Shown here: positions 16,304 to 25,634 of the stretch, piece after piece | Layout of the letters: each line of letters begins with the position of its first letter | How positions within the stretch are numbered: the first letter of the stretch is position 1 | Source: Pseudomonadales bacterium | GTDB lineage: Bacteria; Pseudomonadota; Gammaproteobacteria; Pseudomonadales; Azotimanducaceae | Length of the DNA: 37,640 bases | Reading direction: 5' to 3' | Assembly (NCBI GenBank): GCA_030728785.1 | Contig: JANQYP010000012.1 | Span: 1-37,640 of the forward strand | The notes under the pieces: model-generated | What the model was told of the DNA's origin: nothing | The model's database searches: none | What the model saw: only the letters and a program-made list of their open reading frames with translations | Program-made: the position numbers and the translations under genes

Positions 16304-17089
16304 ATGACTGCTCGTATGTGTCTTGTCTTGTTAAGTGTGGTGTTACAGTCCTACAGTGCGGGTGTGTTTGCCTGGGGTGCAACGGGACACCGAGTGGTCG
16401 GCAGTATTGCGCAAACCTATCTGTCGCCTGCTGCACACACTGCGGTGCAAGGCATACTTGGTGTTGAAGATCTTGCCGAAGCAGGGGCCTGGGCAGATGA
16501 GATGCGTTCGTCGCCAGAGCCTTTCTGGCAGAAACAGGCCGGGGCCTGGCACTATGTGACGGTGCCTGAAGGAAAAAACTACCTTCAGGTGGGCGCGCCG
16601 CAGGAGGGTGATGCCTATACTGCCCTGCAACAGTTTGCCAGGGTGCTGCAGAATCCTGATTCAGATCTGCCAGCAAGGCAGTTAGCCCTGCGTTTTGCGA
16701 TCCACCTGGTGGGCGACCTGCATCAGCCGTTGCACGTCGGCAACAGCCTGGATCGTGGTGGTAATGACATCAAGGTGACCTGGTTTGGTGAACCCACCAA
16801 CCTGCACCGGGTCTGGGATGCCAACCTGATTGACCAACAGGCGTTAAGCTATTCGGAGCTGAGTCACTGGCTGGGGCGAAAAATTACTCCTGCCCAGGCC
16901 AGCCTTTGGCTTGAAGCCGACCCGCTGGTGTGGATTGCCGAGAGTGCGGCCTTGCGGCCAGGAGTGTATCCGCCGCACAACAGCCTGGGCTATGACTATA
17001 TCTATGCGCATTCAGCGCTGCTGGAAACGCGCCTTAGTCAGGCCGGTGTGCGGTTGGCAGCCTGGCTGAACCAGGTTTTTGCGCAGTAG
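16304..17089 (+). CDS. S1/P1 nuclease family protein (secreted)
   Basis: Signal peptide then WGATGHRVVGSIAQTYLSPAA...HLVGDLHQPLHVGNSLDRGGNDIKVTWFGEPTNLHRVWD, the S1/P1 zinc-ligand motifs. Confidence 0.92.
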   Translation: MTARMCLVLLSVVLQSYSAGVFAWGATGHRVVGSIAQTYLSPAAHTAVQGILGVEDLAEAGAWADEMRSSPEPFWQKQAGAWHYVTVPEGKNYLQVGAPQEGDAYTALQQFARVLQNPDSDLPARQLALRFAIHLVGDLHQPLHVGNSLDRGGNDIKVTWFGEPTNLHRVWDANLIDQQALSYSELSHWLGRKITPAQASLWLEADPLVWIAESAALRPGVYPPHNSLGYDYIYAHSALLETRLSQAGVRLAAWLNQVFAQ

Positions 17090-17120
17090 CCAAGCACTGC
17101 AAAATCTTTGGCATAGGTTG

Positions 17121-17144
17121 TGGGTTAACTAACGGATTAACCCA
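17121..17144. promoter_or_regulatory. Inverted repeat upstream of the phosphate transporter
   Basis: TGGGTTAA-ctaacgga-TTAACCCA; a second short dyad TTTAGC-agcg-GCTAAA follows at about 17153-17168. Confidence 0.4.
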
Positions 17145-17201
17145 ATCTTTACCTTTAGCAGCGGCTAAATGAGTAGACTCCTCGAACGATAGTCACAACC
17201 C

Positions 17202-18851
17202 GTGGCACAGCTGGTACTGCGACGATTGCAGCCGATGCCAGATGGGTGCTCAAACCGCCCTGCTACAGCGCCAAGAGGTCTGCCATTGATTCTGCAAAAA
17301 CCCGACAATACCAGTCTGTTTTTTGGCGCTTTGCTGCTCAGCACGTCTGCCTTCTTCCTGATCTGGGGTTTTGACTATCTGCAAGGCAGCCACACGCTGG
17401 TGTTTTTGCTGGCGTCGTGCTTTGGCATTTTTATGGCGTTTAACATCGGCGGCAATGATGTTGCCAACTCCTTTGGCACCAGTGTTGGTGCCGGCACCTT
17501 GACCATGAAGCAGGCCCTGGCTGTAGCGGCGGTCTTTGAGATCAGCGGTGCAGTGTTGGCGGGCGGTGCCGTCACCAATACCATTCGTGGCAGCATTGTT
17601 GACCTGAGCGGTATGACGGTGGAGCCCATGCAGTTTGTCTATGTGATGATGTCAGCCTTGCTGGCGGCAGCCCTGTGGCTGTTATTTGCAACCCGGCGGG
17701 GTTATCCCGTTTCAACCACTCACTCTATTATCGGCGGCATTGTCGGTAGTTCCGTTATGCTGGGTGTGCTGCTTGGCGGAGGTGACAGTGCGCTGGAGCT
17801 GGTGCATTGGGAAAAAATCGGCAGCATAGCTGCATCCTGGGTGATCTCGCCTTTAATGGGTGGCCTTGCGTCTTATGCGCTGTACTTCATGATCAAGCAG
17901 CACATCCTCATCTACAACGAACAGGCAGAACAGAAACTTATCGAGATCAAACAGGAGAAACGTGACCACAAGGAGAGCCATAAAACGGCCTTTGAACGCC
18001 TCGACGAGTTGCAGCAGGTCGCATATGCCAGTGCCCTCGCCAGGGACGGTCAGGTTTACCAGGAGGCTGACTTTGATGCGAGCGACCTGGAGTCAGACTA
18101 TTTTCAGAAGTTGAAACAGATAGAAGATAAGAAAATCGACGTTGCCGCGCACCAAGCCCTGGAGAAGTGGGTGCCCCTCGCTGCAGCGCTGGGCGCAGTG
18201 GTTATCTCGGCCATGTTGTTGTTTAAGGGCTTGAAGAATCTTGAGCTGGGTCTCTCGACCCTCAATAACCTGCTGATAATGGGCATGGTCGGCACTGGCG
18301 TGTGGATGTCGACCCTGATATTTGCCAAAAGCATGAAGGGTGAATCACTAAGCCAATCGACGTTTGTGCTCTTCAGCTGGATGCAGGTGTTCACAGCGTC
18401 AGGCTTCGCCTTTAGTCATGGTTCAAACGACATTGCCAATGCCATTGGTCCTTTTGCAGCGATCATTGATGTACTCAAGAGTGGCGAGGTCAATTCTACG
18501 GCCAATATACCCACGGTGATTATGTTCACCTTTGGTATCGGTATGGTGGCCGGGTTGTGGTTTATCGGTCGCGAAGTGATTCTGACCGTCGGCACACATC
18601 TGACAACCATGCACCCGGCGTCCGGTTTCGCCGCAGAGCTATCGGCAGCAGCAGTGGTGCTGATGGCGTCGCTACTGGGTATACCCGTGTCAAGCACTCA
18701 CATTCTGATTGGTGCGGTACTGGGTGTCGGGCTTGTTAATCGCCAGACTAACTGGGCTCTGATGAAACCCATCGCCCTGGCCTGGGTGATCACCTTGCCT
18801 GCAGCGGCAATGCTCAGTGCGGTTTTTTTGCTGTTGTTTCGCCTGCTTTAA
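17202..18851 (+). CDS. PiT-family inorganic phosphate transporter
   Basis: 549 aa; duplicated PHO-4 signatures [26 protein letters not shown] and [18 protein letters not shown]; polytopic membrane profile. Confidence 0.93.
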   Translation: MAQLVLRRLQPMPDGCSNRPATAPRGLPLILQKPDNTSLFFGALLLSTSAFFLIWGFDYLQGSHTLVFLLASCFGIFMAFNIGGNDVANSFGTSVGAGTLTMKQALAVAAVFEISGAVLAGGAVTNTIRGSIVDLSGMTVEPMQFVYVMMSALLAAALWLLFATRRGYPVSTTHSIIGGIVGSSVMLGVLLGGGDSALELVHWEKIGSIAASWVISPLMGGLASYALYFMIKQHILIYNEQAEQKLIEIKQEKRDHKESHKTAFERLDELQQVAYASALARDGQVYQEADFDASDLESDYFQKLKQIEDKKIDVAAHQALEKWVPLAAALGAVVISAMLLFKGLKNLELGLSTLNNLLIMGMVGTGVWMSTLIFAKSMKGESLSQSTFVLFSWMQVFTASGFAFSHGSNDIANAIGPFAAIIDVLKSGEVNSTANIPTVIMFTFGIGMVAGLWFIGREVILTVGTHLTTMHPASGFAAELSAAAVVLMASLLGIPVSSTHILIGAVLGVGLVNRQTNWALMKPIALAWVITLPAAAMLSAVFLLLFRLL

Positions 18852-18858
18852 GTTGTGG

Positions 18859-19662
18859 TTATGCCGCTCGCAGGCGTTGTGGTTTCTGGCTGGCAGGCGT
18901 GTCGCTGGCAGTTAGCTGGCGCATTTGCAGCCAGTCGATGACGCGCAGATTCCCCTCCAGATCTTCGGCCAGGGCAGAGCAATGTTCTACCCAGTCACCG
19001 GTGTTGTAATATTTGACACTGTCGTACTGGCAGTTGTTGGGATGATGTATGTGGCCGCAGATCACCCCCGCATAACCGCGGCGGTGGGCCAGGTGGGCCG
19101 CTGCGGCCTCAAATTTATCAATGAAGATAACAGCGTTTTTGAATTTGTATTTTATGTAGGCGGCAAATGACCAGTAGTTGTAGCCTAGTCGCTTGCAAAT
19201 GCGATTGTAGGTCCGGCTGATGGCCAGCGCCACATCATACAGATTGCTGCCTAAGGCTTCGGTCCAGCGGTAGGTGCGAACAGTGTCGTCGAGAGCGTCG
19301 CCGTGCAGCACCAGCAACCTCTCACCTTTGAGGGTCAGATGCGTATCTTCCAGTTTTATCTGAATACCGTTGAAGTCAGTGCCGACAAAGTCTCGCAGAA
19401 GCTCATCGTGATTGCCGGGAATGTAGATGACCTGGGTGCCTGAGTTGGCTTTCGACACCAACTCACAGACAATGTCATTCATGATCCTGGGCCAGTATAT
19501 GGCACTCTTCAGCTGCCACAGGTCGATGATGTCGCCCACGAGGTAAAGCGTCTCGCATGAGGTTGACTGGAGAAACTCCAGCAGTAATTCCGCCTGGCAG
19601 TCGGCGGTACCAAGATGAGTATCTGAAATAAACAGTGTTCTGCAGTGGTGGGTCTGGTGCAT
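18859..19662 (-). CDS. Calcineurin-like metallophosphoesterase (LpxH-like)
   Basis: 267 aa; FISDTHLGT, VGDIIDLW, PGNHDELL, LHGDALD, ICGHIHHP motifs. Confidence 0.9.
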   Translation of the reverse strand: MHQTHHCRTLFISDTHLGTADCQAELLLEFLQSTSCETLYLVGDIIDLWQLKSAIYWPRIMNDIVCELVSKANSGTQVIYIPGNHDELLRDFVGTDFNGIQIKLEDTHLTLKGERLLVLHGDALDDTVRTYRWTEALGSNLYDVALAISRTYNRICKRLGYNYWSFAAYIKYKFKNAVIFIDKFEAAAAHLAHRRGYAGVICGHIHHPNNCQYDSVKYYNTGDWVEHCSALAEDLEGNLRVIDWLQMRQLTASDTPASQKPQRLRAA

Positions 19663-19815
19663 CGCTGGCAGTGGCCTGTTGCAGGGAGTTGGCTGATTTT
19701 ATAGCCAGTGCATGTTAAGACAGGGCGTATGTTTTGCCTGGGATCTGTAAAGTTAGTGTAAATGTGTGCGTAAGAGTCTGTCCTCTCGGCGGCAGTAAGC
19801 CAGTGTTGCGGGAGC

Positions 19816-21351
19816 ATGACCTGGAAAAACCACGCTAGCCGTGCCAACTGCGTTGCTAAAACATGGTGCGGCATGGACAATAGGCCCACTTGCATCTTGT
19901 TACGGATGCCTCTGGAGTTGAGTTGGAGACCCATGCAGAAAGGTAGTGCCAGACATAAAGCCATTCGCAGCCCGATAGAATATATGCCTGTTGACGTCCA
20001 GCCGTGGCCTCGAGAAGGGGGCTTGCTTGTGGGCCCGGATAATGACCAGGACGATATTTCGCGGCGAGATGTGCAGGCCTACACCAAAGACAAGATGTGG
20101 ACCGCCAGTAGCAGAGTGGTGTATTTTTTCTGTGATATCCACGCTGATGCTGATGCGTTTTTCCTGTCGCTGCTGGCTTCCGGCGGAGTGATTCGAACGG
20201 GTGCGAAAGACGAGGATTTTGAACTCACTAAGGAGGGCCGCGACGCGCTGTTTATTATTGGCGGCGATTGTTTTGACAAGGGGCCTAACAACCTGCGCCT
20301 GCTGGAAGTCATTCACCAGCTTTACCTGAAGGGTGCTGCGCTTGAACTGCTGGCGGGTAACCACGATATCCGCACCTACCTGGGCATCTTTTTTGCTGAA
20401 AGCAAAGATCCGTTACTCGACCATTTGTTTGTGCGTATGGGTAAAAAAACCGTGCCATTGCTTCAGGAGATCTACGAGAAATTTGTTCGAGGCCAGGATG
20501 AGGCTGTTACTGACAATGATGCGCTGATTAATCAATTATTATTCCCCTCTGAGACCTGGTACGAACAATTTCCTACTGTCGCGCAGCAATGGATCAAGCC
20601 CGAGAAACTCGGCAAGGAACTGCGGCGCATCAGGGAGAAAACCATTGAATTTGAAGATCGGGCCAACAAACTCGGTATGGATATTCATGCGGTTTATGCG
20701 GCAATTCAACAATTCAGGGCGCTGTTTTTCGAGCCGGACGGCCGTTATTTCTGGTTTTTCGACAAAATGAAGTTGGCCCATCGAGAAGGCTCCTATCTTT
20801 TCGTTCATGGTGGCATTGATGACTCACTGGCGCACCTGCTGCACGGCAGTGACGTTGAGTGTCTCAACGAGATGTTTCGGCGGCAATTGGCTGAAGGTCC
20901 ATTTGAGCTTTACCACGGGCCGCTGGGTAATGTTTTTCGTACCAAGTACAGAAGCTTTGATTATGATTTCACGGCGGCGGGCGTCACGTCACTGCACAGT
21001 TCCGGCATCTATGCCATAGTCCACGGGCACAGGAATATTCTGCAAGGGCAGAGACTGACAATTCGCCAGGGCATGCTGAATTTTGAGTGTGATGCTTCTG
21101 TCGATTGTAATACTCGTGAGGTTGAAGGATTGTTCGGGCCTGGTGGCGCCGTCATGAGATTTACCCCTGATGGCGCTGTACAGGGGATGAGTACAGACTA
21201 CCCTTATATCAAGCGTTTCCATCCGGGTTGTATCACGATTTATAACAATACCTATAAAAGCACTGATAAAAGCCCGTATAACAGCACGAATGACGCAGCG
21301 ACGATCGTGCAAAAAGGAGAGCACAGCGATGGCGAAAAAAATGAGCAGTAA
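19816..21351 (+). CDS. Calcineurin-like metallophosphoesterase (Ser/Thr phosphatase-like); start uncertain
   Basis: FFCDIHADADAF, IIGGDCFDKGPNNLRLL, LLAGNHDIRTYL, FVHGGIDDS, IVHGHRN motifs. Several in-frame Met codons downstream of the track start (e.g. 19873). Confidence 0.85.
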   Translation: MTWKNHASRANCVAKTWCGMDNRPTCILLRMPLELSWRPMQKGSARHKAIRSPIEYMPVDVQPWPREGGLLVGPDNDQDDISRRDVQAYTKDKMWTASSRVVYFFCDIHADADAFFLSLLASGGVIRTGAKDEDFELTKEGRDALFIIGGDCFDKGPNNLRLLEVIHQLYLKGAALELLAGNHDIRTYLGIFFAESKDPLLDHLFVRMGKKTVPLLQEIYEKFVRGQDEAVTDNDALINQLLFPSETWYEQFPTVAQQWIKPEKLGKELRRIREKTIEFEDRANKLGMDIHAVYAAIQQFRALFFEPDGRYFWFFDKMKLAHREGSYLFVHGGIDDSLAHLLHGSDVECLNEMFRRQLAEGPFELYHGPLGNVFRTKYRSFDYDFTAAGVTSLHSSGIYAIVHGHRNILQGQRLTIRQGMLNFECDASVDCNTREVEGLFGPGGAVMRFTPDGAVQGMSTDYPYIKRFHPGCITIYNNTYKSTDKSPYNSTNDAATIVQKGEHSDGEKNEQ

Positions 21352-21913
21352 AAACAAGTTCAGCTATGAACAAGCGGAAAACATTGATGCGGTCTTCAAT
21401 TATCTGAGTATGGTTAACAAGGGCCTGAAGAATCGTCATCTGTCCTTGGGCGATGATGCGCAGTTGCTTGAGTTGGCACTGCCTGAGCAGGTCAAATTGA
21501 CCATCAAAGCCCAGGTAAAGTCCACCAAGGGTTCCTTAGGGATTGAGCTCAGCTGGCAAATGCCTGAGGAGGAGCTGTTGCCCGGCGGTGCAGTTGACCA
21601 AGCGGCGACAGCATTGACCGATGACGTTAAAACACAAAAGAAGGCGGAAAAAAAGCGCCTTAAAGCTGCAGAGCAAGCACTGAAACTAGCGGAAAAAAAC
21701 GCCGCTAAAGCCGCCAAAGAATCCAAGGACGCCGCCAAAGCTGCAGCTGAAGCAGCAAAGAAAAAAGATCGCGCGGCGCCCGAAAAAGCTGTCAAGCGAT
21801 CAGTCAAGGTCGAAAAAATCGTCAGCAAAGCCACTAAAAACCAGCAGTCAGAGCAGGCCAAGACGCAGAAAAAGCCTAAGTTAGAGCCCGTCGCGGCAGT
21901 TCAGGCCGAGTAA
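21329..21913 (+). CDS. amphi-Trp domain protein with Lys/Ala-rich tail
   Basis: MAKKMSSKNKFSYEQAENIDAVFNYLSMVNKGLKNRHLSLGDDAQLLELALPEQVKLTIKAQVKSTKGSLGIELSWQ resembles the amphi-Trp domain; C-terminal ~90 aa is K/A-rich. ATG at 21329, overlapping the upstream stop by 23 bp. Confidence 0.75.
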   Translation: MAKKMSSKNKFSYEQAENIDAVFNYLSMVNKGLKNRHLSLGDDAQLLELALPEQVKLTIKAQVKSTKGSLGIELSWQMPEEELLPGGAVDQAATALTDDVKTQKKAEKKRLKAAEQALKLAEKNAAKAAKESKDAAKAAAEAAKKKDRAAPEKAVKRSVKVEKIVSKATKNQQSEQAKTQKKPKLEPVAAVQAE

Positions 21914-21969
21914 AACGCCAGCCAGGCCCTGGTTTCTGGCGAGTGAGGGTTCTTGAGCTTTTTTTGTTG

Positions 21970-21991
21970 ATTCTTTATTCATTCTTTATTA
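21970..21991. repeat. 11-bp tandem direct repeat upstream of the PhoU-kinase gene
   Basis: ATTCTTTATTC ATTCTTTATTA, about 55-75 bp upstream of ATG 22045. Confidence 0.8.
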
Positions 21992-22044
21992 ATTGACGCG
22001 CTGCTGCTAACTCGCGCGACGCAAACCGCCAATAAGGTCGCTAA

Positions 22045-23649
22045 ATGCCGTTGGAACAAGGGTTAAATTCGGATCTGCAGTTTTTGATACTGGAAGTGAA
22101 GAAGCAGGGTCGAGCGTCATTGTCGGTCATTGAGAACCCGACAGCAAAAAAAATCGAAAAGATCAAATCTCGCGAATATTTTATTGATAATCTGAAAAAC
22201 ACCATTGAGAACAAAAGTTATTTCAGCATTCACCGTCAGGCAGACGGCGACATTAACCACTTCAAGGCCATTATCACCATAGCGTCCAATTTGGAGCGGT
22301 GTGCAGACTTTTTTGAAAACATCGCCAACCAGATGTCCCATGTTGCAGACCACCTGCTGTTTGTCGAGTTTGACCTGAAGCGTTATTACCAGGTCATCGA
22401 CAAGGCGCTGGATGCAATCTACCCCGCGGTTATCCAGGAGAATCTGGAGCTCGCCCAGAAGATCTGCGATTACGAACAAACCCTTGATGACTACTATGCT
22501 GAAACGGCGGGTATTATCCGCAGAAAACTACGCCAGCGCGCCAAGCTCGATGACATGCTGACCCTGATGACGATCGCCCAGTATCTGGAGCGAGTTGGTG
22601 ACAGCTTCCTGAATATTGGTGAGGCGATTCTGGATATTCATGTCGGTGAGAAGATGGGTATTCGCCAGTTCAGGGACCTGAAGAAGGGCCTTGAGTCACA
22701 GAGCATAGATATCAGCGACGAGCATGTGGAGTTCAAGGCAATCATGAATACTCGATCCGGGTGCAGAGTCGCTCGGGTGATGTCATCACCACCGGGTGTG
22801 CAGGGCCACTCAATCTTCTACAAAGAGGGCGCAGCAGACAAGATTGATGAAGAAGTTGGCGGGCTGAAGTTGTGGCAGAGAAAATACCCTGGCCGAACGC
22901 CAAAAATTCTTTGGCATAACAGTCGCAAAGATACCGCCACCCTGCTCCTGGAGTATATTGATGGGCAGGATCTGCTGGCGATTCTGATCAACACCAGCAG
23001 TAAGCTCGACAAGGCGCTGGAGATCCTCACCAGGTCAATGACGTTGGTATGGGAAGCAAATGTCAGGCACAAAAGCCGCAAGTCCGATTTTATGCTGCAA
23101 CTGCTGAATCGGAAAAAGGATATTCAGTCGGTGCACAGTGGTTTGTTTGAGAAGGATCTTGGTTTTAACCAGCTGATTGCTCAGGGCAAGCGCATTGAAA
23201 GAGACCTGAGGGCGCCATTTACGACCCTTATTCATGGTGACTTTAATGCTGACAACATCCTCTTTCGGCTCGACGAGGACAGTGTTTTTTATGTGGATGT
23301 GCACCGCAGTTGTTACGGTGACTATGTGCAGGATATTTCCGTGTTCCTGATCTCAAACTTCAGGGTGCCGATTTTCAGTCCGGAAATTCGCCAACGCTTG
23401 AATCTTGCCAATCAGCGTATTTATGCCTGTGCGGCAGAATATGCCGCGAGGCAAAACGACAGCACATTTGAAGCCCGCCTGGCCCTGGGTTTATTCAGGT
23501 CGCTGGTGACCTCTACCCGCTTTGTTTTTGACAAAGACATTTCGAATCAATTTATTGAGCGCGCCTCAATTATTATGCACGAGTTAAACGCTCATAAAGA
23601 CAATCTCAGTGAATTCAAATTGAACACCGAGTTGTTTCTGTACAGTTGA
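22045..23649 (+). CDS. PhoU-like domain fused to an aminoglycoside phosphotransferase (APH)-like kinase domain
   Basis: N-terminal helical repeats (FKAIITIASNLERCADFFENIANQM; MLTLMTIAQYLERVGDSFLNIGEAI) match the PhoU ER..D pattern; C-terminal LIHGDFNADNILFRLDEDSVFYVDVH is an APH catalytic loop and metal site. Confidence 0.85.
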   Translation: MPLEQGLNSDLQFLILEVKKQGRASLSVIENPTAKKIEKIKSREYFIDNLKNTIENKSYFSIHRQADGDINHFKAIITIASNLERCADFFENIANQMSHVADHLLFVEFDLKRYYQVIDKALDAIYPAVIQENLELAQKICDYEQTLDDYYAETAGIIRRKLRQRAKLDDMLTLMTIAQYLERVGDSFLNIGEAILDIHVGEKMGIRQFRDLKKGLESQSIDISDEHVEFKAIMNTRSGCRVARVMSSPPGVQGHSIFYKEGAADKIDEEVGGLKLWQRKYPGRTPKILWHNSRKDTATLLLEYIDGQDLLAILINTSSKLDKALEILTRSMTLVWEANVRHKSRKSDFMLQLLNRKKDIQSVHSGLFEKDLGFNQLIAQGKRIERDLRAPFTTLIHGDFNADNILFRLDEDSVFYVDVHRSCYGDYVQDISVFLISNFRVPIFSPEIRQRLNLANQRIYACAAEYAARQNDSTFEARLALGLFRSLVTSTRFVFDKDISNQFIERASIIMHELNAHKDNLSEFKLNTELFLYS

Positions 23650-24545
23650 TGGAGAGTCCAAGATTGAATATAGGTGTAATTGGTATTCGTGGCGCCTGGT
23701 CCACAGAGTCGCTTCGGCAACATTTAGTCAAGAAAAATGCCGGCGGCACTATCATCCAGCTGGATGAAATGTCCTATGATTTTGCCACCGGCAGAGCTGC
23801 TTTAAATCACCATGATTTGGCCGATTTTGACGGGTTTATCATCAAGAAGATGGGTAAACATTACTCCAGCAATCTGCTCGATGAACTGGAGTTGCTGGAA
23901 TTGTTTGAGCGCCAGGGGGTGCGGTTTTTTTCCTCACCGAAGGCGATTAAGTCCATGATCAGTCGCCTGGGTTGTACGGTTCGACTCAGTGAGAATGATA
24001 TTCCAATGCCTGCGACTTTTGTCACAGAAGATATCGACGACGCTGTGGCCTGGGTCACGGCAAATGCTCCGGTGATCCTCAAGCCGCTTTACAGCACCAA
24101 AGCCAAAGGCATGGTGCTGCTCACCGATGGGGCTGTGGCGCGCCAGCACTTTGTCGAGTTACAGGCGCGCAACGACAACATCATCTATCTGCAAAAGTAC
24201 TACGATCTGTCCGGTTCTGATTATGGTCTGGTGTTTCTCGCTGGTGAGTATCTGGGTGCCTATGCTCGAGTGGGCGACGGGAGCACCTGGCACACAACGA
24301 CCCGGCAGGGGGGTAAATATTGTTTGTATGAGCCCACAGCAGAGCTGATCCAGCTGGCTGAGCGGGCGCAAAAGCCCTTTGGTCTGGATTTTACCTGCGT
24401 TGATATCGCCATCACTCAGGAAGTCGGGCCCGTCGTGTTTGAGGTGTCCGCCTTTGGTGGCTACAAGGGTCTGTTTGCGAGCACCGGATTAGACGCCTCT
24501 GACCTGTTAACAGACTATGCCATCAGGAACTTGACCAATGACTGA
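23649..24545 (+). CDS. ATP-grasp enzyme, GAK-system type (RimK-like)
   Basis: MESPRLNIGVIGIRGAWSTESLRQHL...FSSPKAIKSMISRLGCTVRLSENDIPMPATFVTEDIDDAVAW...VILKPLYSTKAKGMVLL...GPVVFEVSAFGGYKGL. ATG overlaps the preceding TGA. Confidence 0.85.
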   Translation: MESPRLNIGVIGIRGAWSTESLRQHLVKKNAGGTIIQLDEMSYDFATGRAALNHHDLADFDGFIIKKMGKHYSSNLLDELELLELFERQGVRFFSSPKAIKSMISRLGCTVRLSENDIPMPATFVTEDIDDAVAWVTANAPVILKPLYSTKAKGMVLLTDGAVARQHFVELQARNDNIIYLQKYYDLSGSDYGLVFLAGEYLGAYARVGDGSTWHTTTRQGGKYCLYEPTAELIQLAERAQKPFGLDFTCVDIAITQEVGPVVFEVSAFGGYKGLFASTGLDASDLLTDYAIRNLTND

Positions 24546-25614
24546 CCTGATCTCTCTACTGGAACAAAGTGAACAGAAATGTACTCAGGCGCTGCTGCTC
24601 GACCTCGGCGGTTTCCTGGTCTGTTTTAAGTCAAACTCGTCACGGCTGATTGATGATCTGCGTGACTATTACCAATATTTCCTTATGGACAGCGATCGTG
24701 TCACGCGAGAGCCAGACAGCATTGTGATTGGTTATCAGTGTGCAACACCTGCAATCGCCGGCGACTGGCAGGTCAAACAGCCGGATCCGGGCAAAACCAA
24801 GGTGAAAGAAAGCCTGTTACATCTGCGGCCAGGTGAGTTGGTGATCCACAAAGTGCTGACTGGCATTCACCTGTTGTTCGCCGGTAAGCGGCGCGTGTGT
24901 TTTGGGCCGCTGGAAGCCAACCCAAACCAGGTGGTGAATTTTATCAACAACATGCACCTGGATGCTCTCCTCAGCCCTGCTGGCCAGTTGTTTCATGCCT
25001 CGGGTGTCTGTGTCGGTGAACATGGACTGGGCATGGCGGGTAAGTCTGGCAAAGGCAAATCGACCTTGGCCTTGCGCCTGCTGCAGCGCGGCATGGACCT
25101 GGTGAGTAATGACCGGCTGGTGGTGATCAATAACGAACAACATCTTGGCATGCATGGCATCACCAAATATCCGCGAATCAACCCGGGCACGGTGATTAAC
25201 CAGCCGGAGTTGTTGGATATCGTCAAGGCCGAAGATATGGCCCGTTATGAGGCGATGGATTTTCACGATCTGTGGGAACTCGAAGAGAAATATGATGCTT
25301 TTGTCGAGGCGGCGTTTGGCGTTGATTTTGTTCTGAACGCTAAGATGCGCATGTTTGTCGCACTGGACTGGGACAGGACACTGAGTGCGCCAACCCGCCT
25401 GGATCGACGTGACCCGAAGGACTATCCAAAGCTCGTAGAAACGGTCATGAAATCACCCGGCATCATGCTGCCAGCGTCGAGTACGCGAATTCCCGCAGCG
25501 GTGGTTGAACCCTACATCGCATTGCTGTCAGAGTGCGAGTTTTACGTGCTCAGTGGCGGTGTCGATTTTGATGCGGCTGCAGATTTGATCCAGGCGCGGC
25601 TGGCACGTTTCTGA
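24538..25614 (+). CDS. HprK-related kinase (GAK-system, kinase B-like)
   Basis: 358 aa; Walker A GMAGKSGKGKSTLALRLLQRGMDLVSNDRLVV; GITKYPRINPGTVINQP resembles HprK-related kinase B. Start overlaps the ATP-grasp stop by 8 bp. Confidence 0.87.
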   Translation: MTDLISLLEQSEQKCTQALLLDLGGFLVCFKSNSSRLIDDLRDYYQYFLMDSDRVTREPDSIVIGYQCATPAIAGDWQVKQPDPGKTKVKESLLHLRPGELVIHKVLTGIHLLFAGKRRVCFGPLEANPNQVVNFINNMHLDALLSPAGQLFHASGVCVGEHGLGMAGKSGKGKSTLALRLLQRGMDLVSNDRLVVINNEQHLGMHGITKYPRINPGTVINQPELLDIVKAEDMARYEAMDFHDLWELEEKYDAFVEAAFGVDFVLNAKMRMFVALDWDRTLSAPTRLDRRDPKDYPKLVETVMKSPGIMLPASSTRIPAAVVEPYIALLSECEFYVLSGGVDFDAAADLIQARLARF

Positions 25615-25634
25615 GGTTGGCGGCGGCTGCTCGG

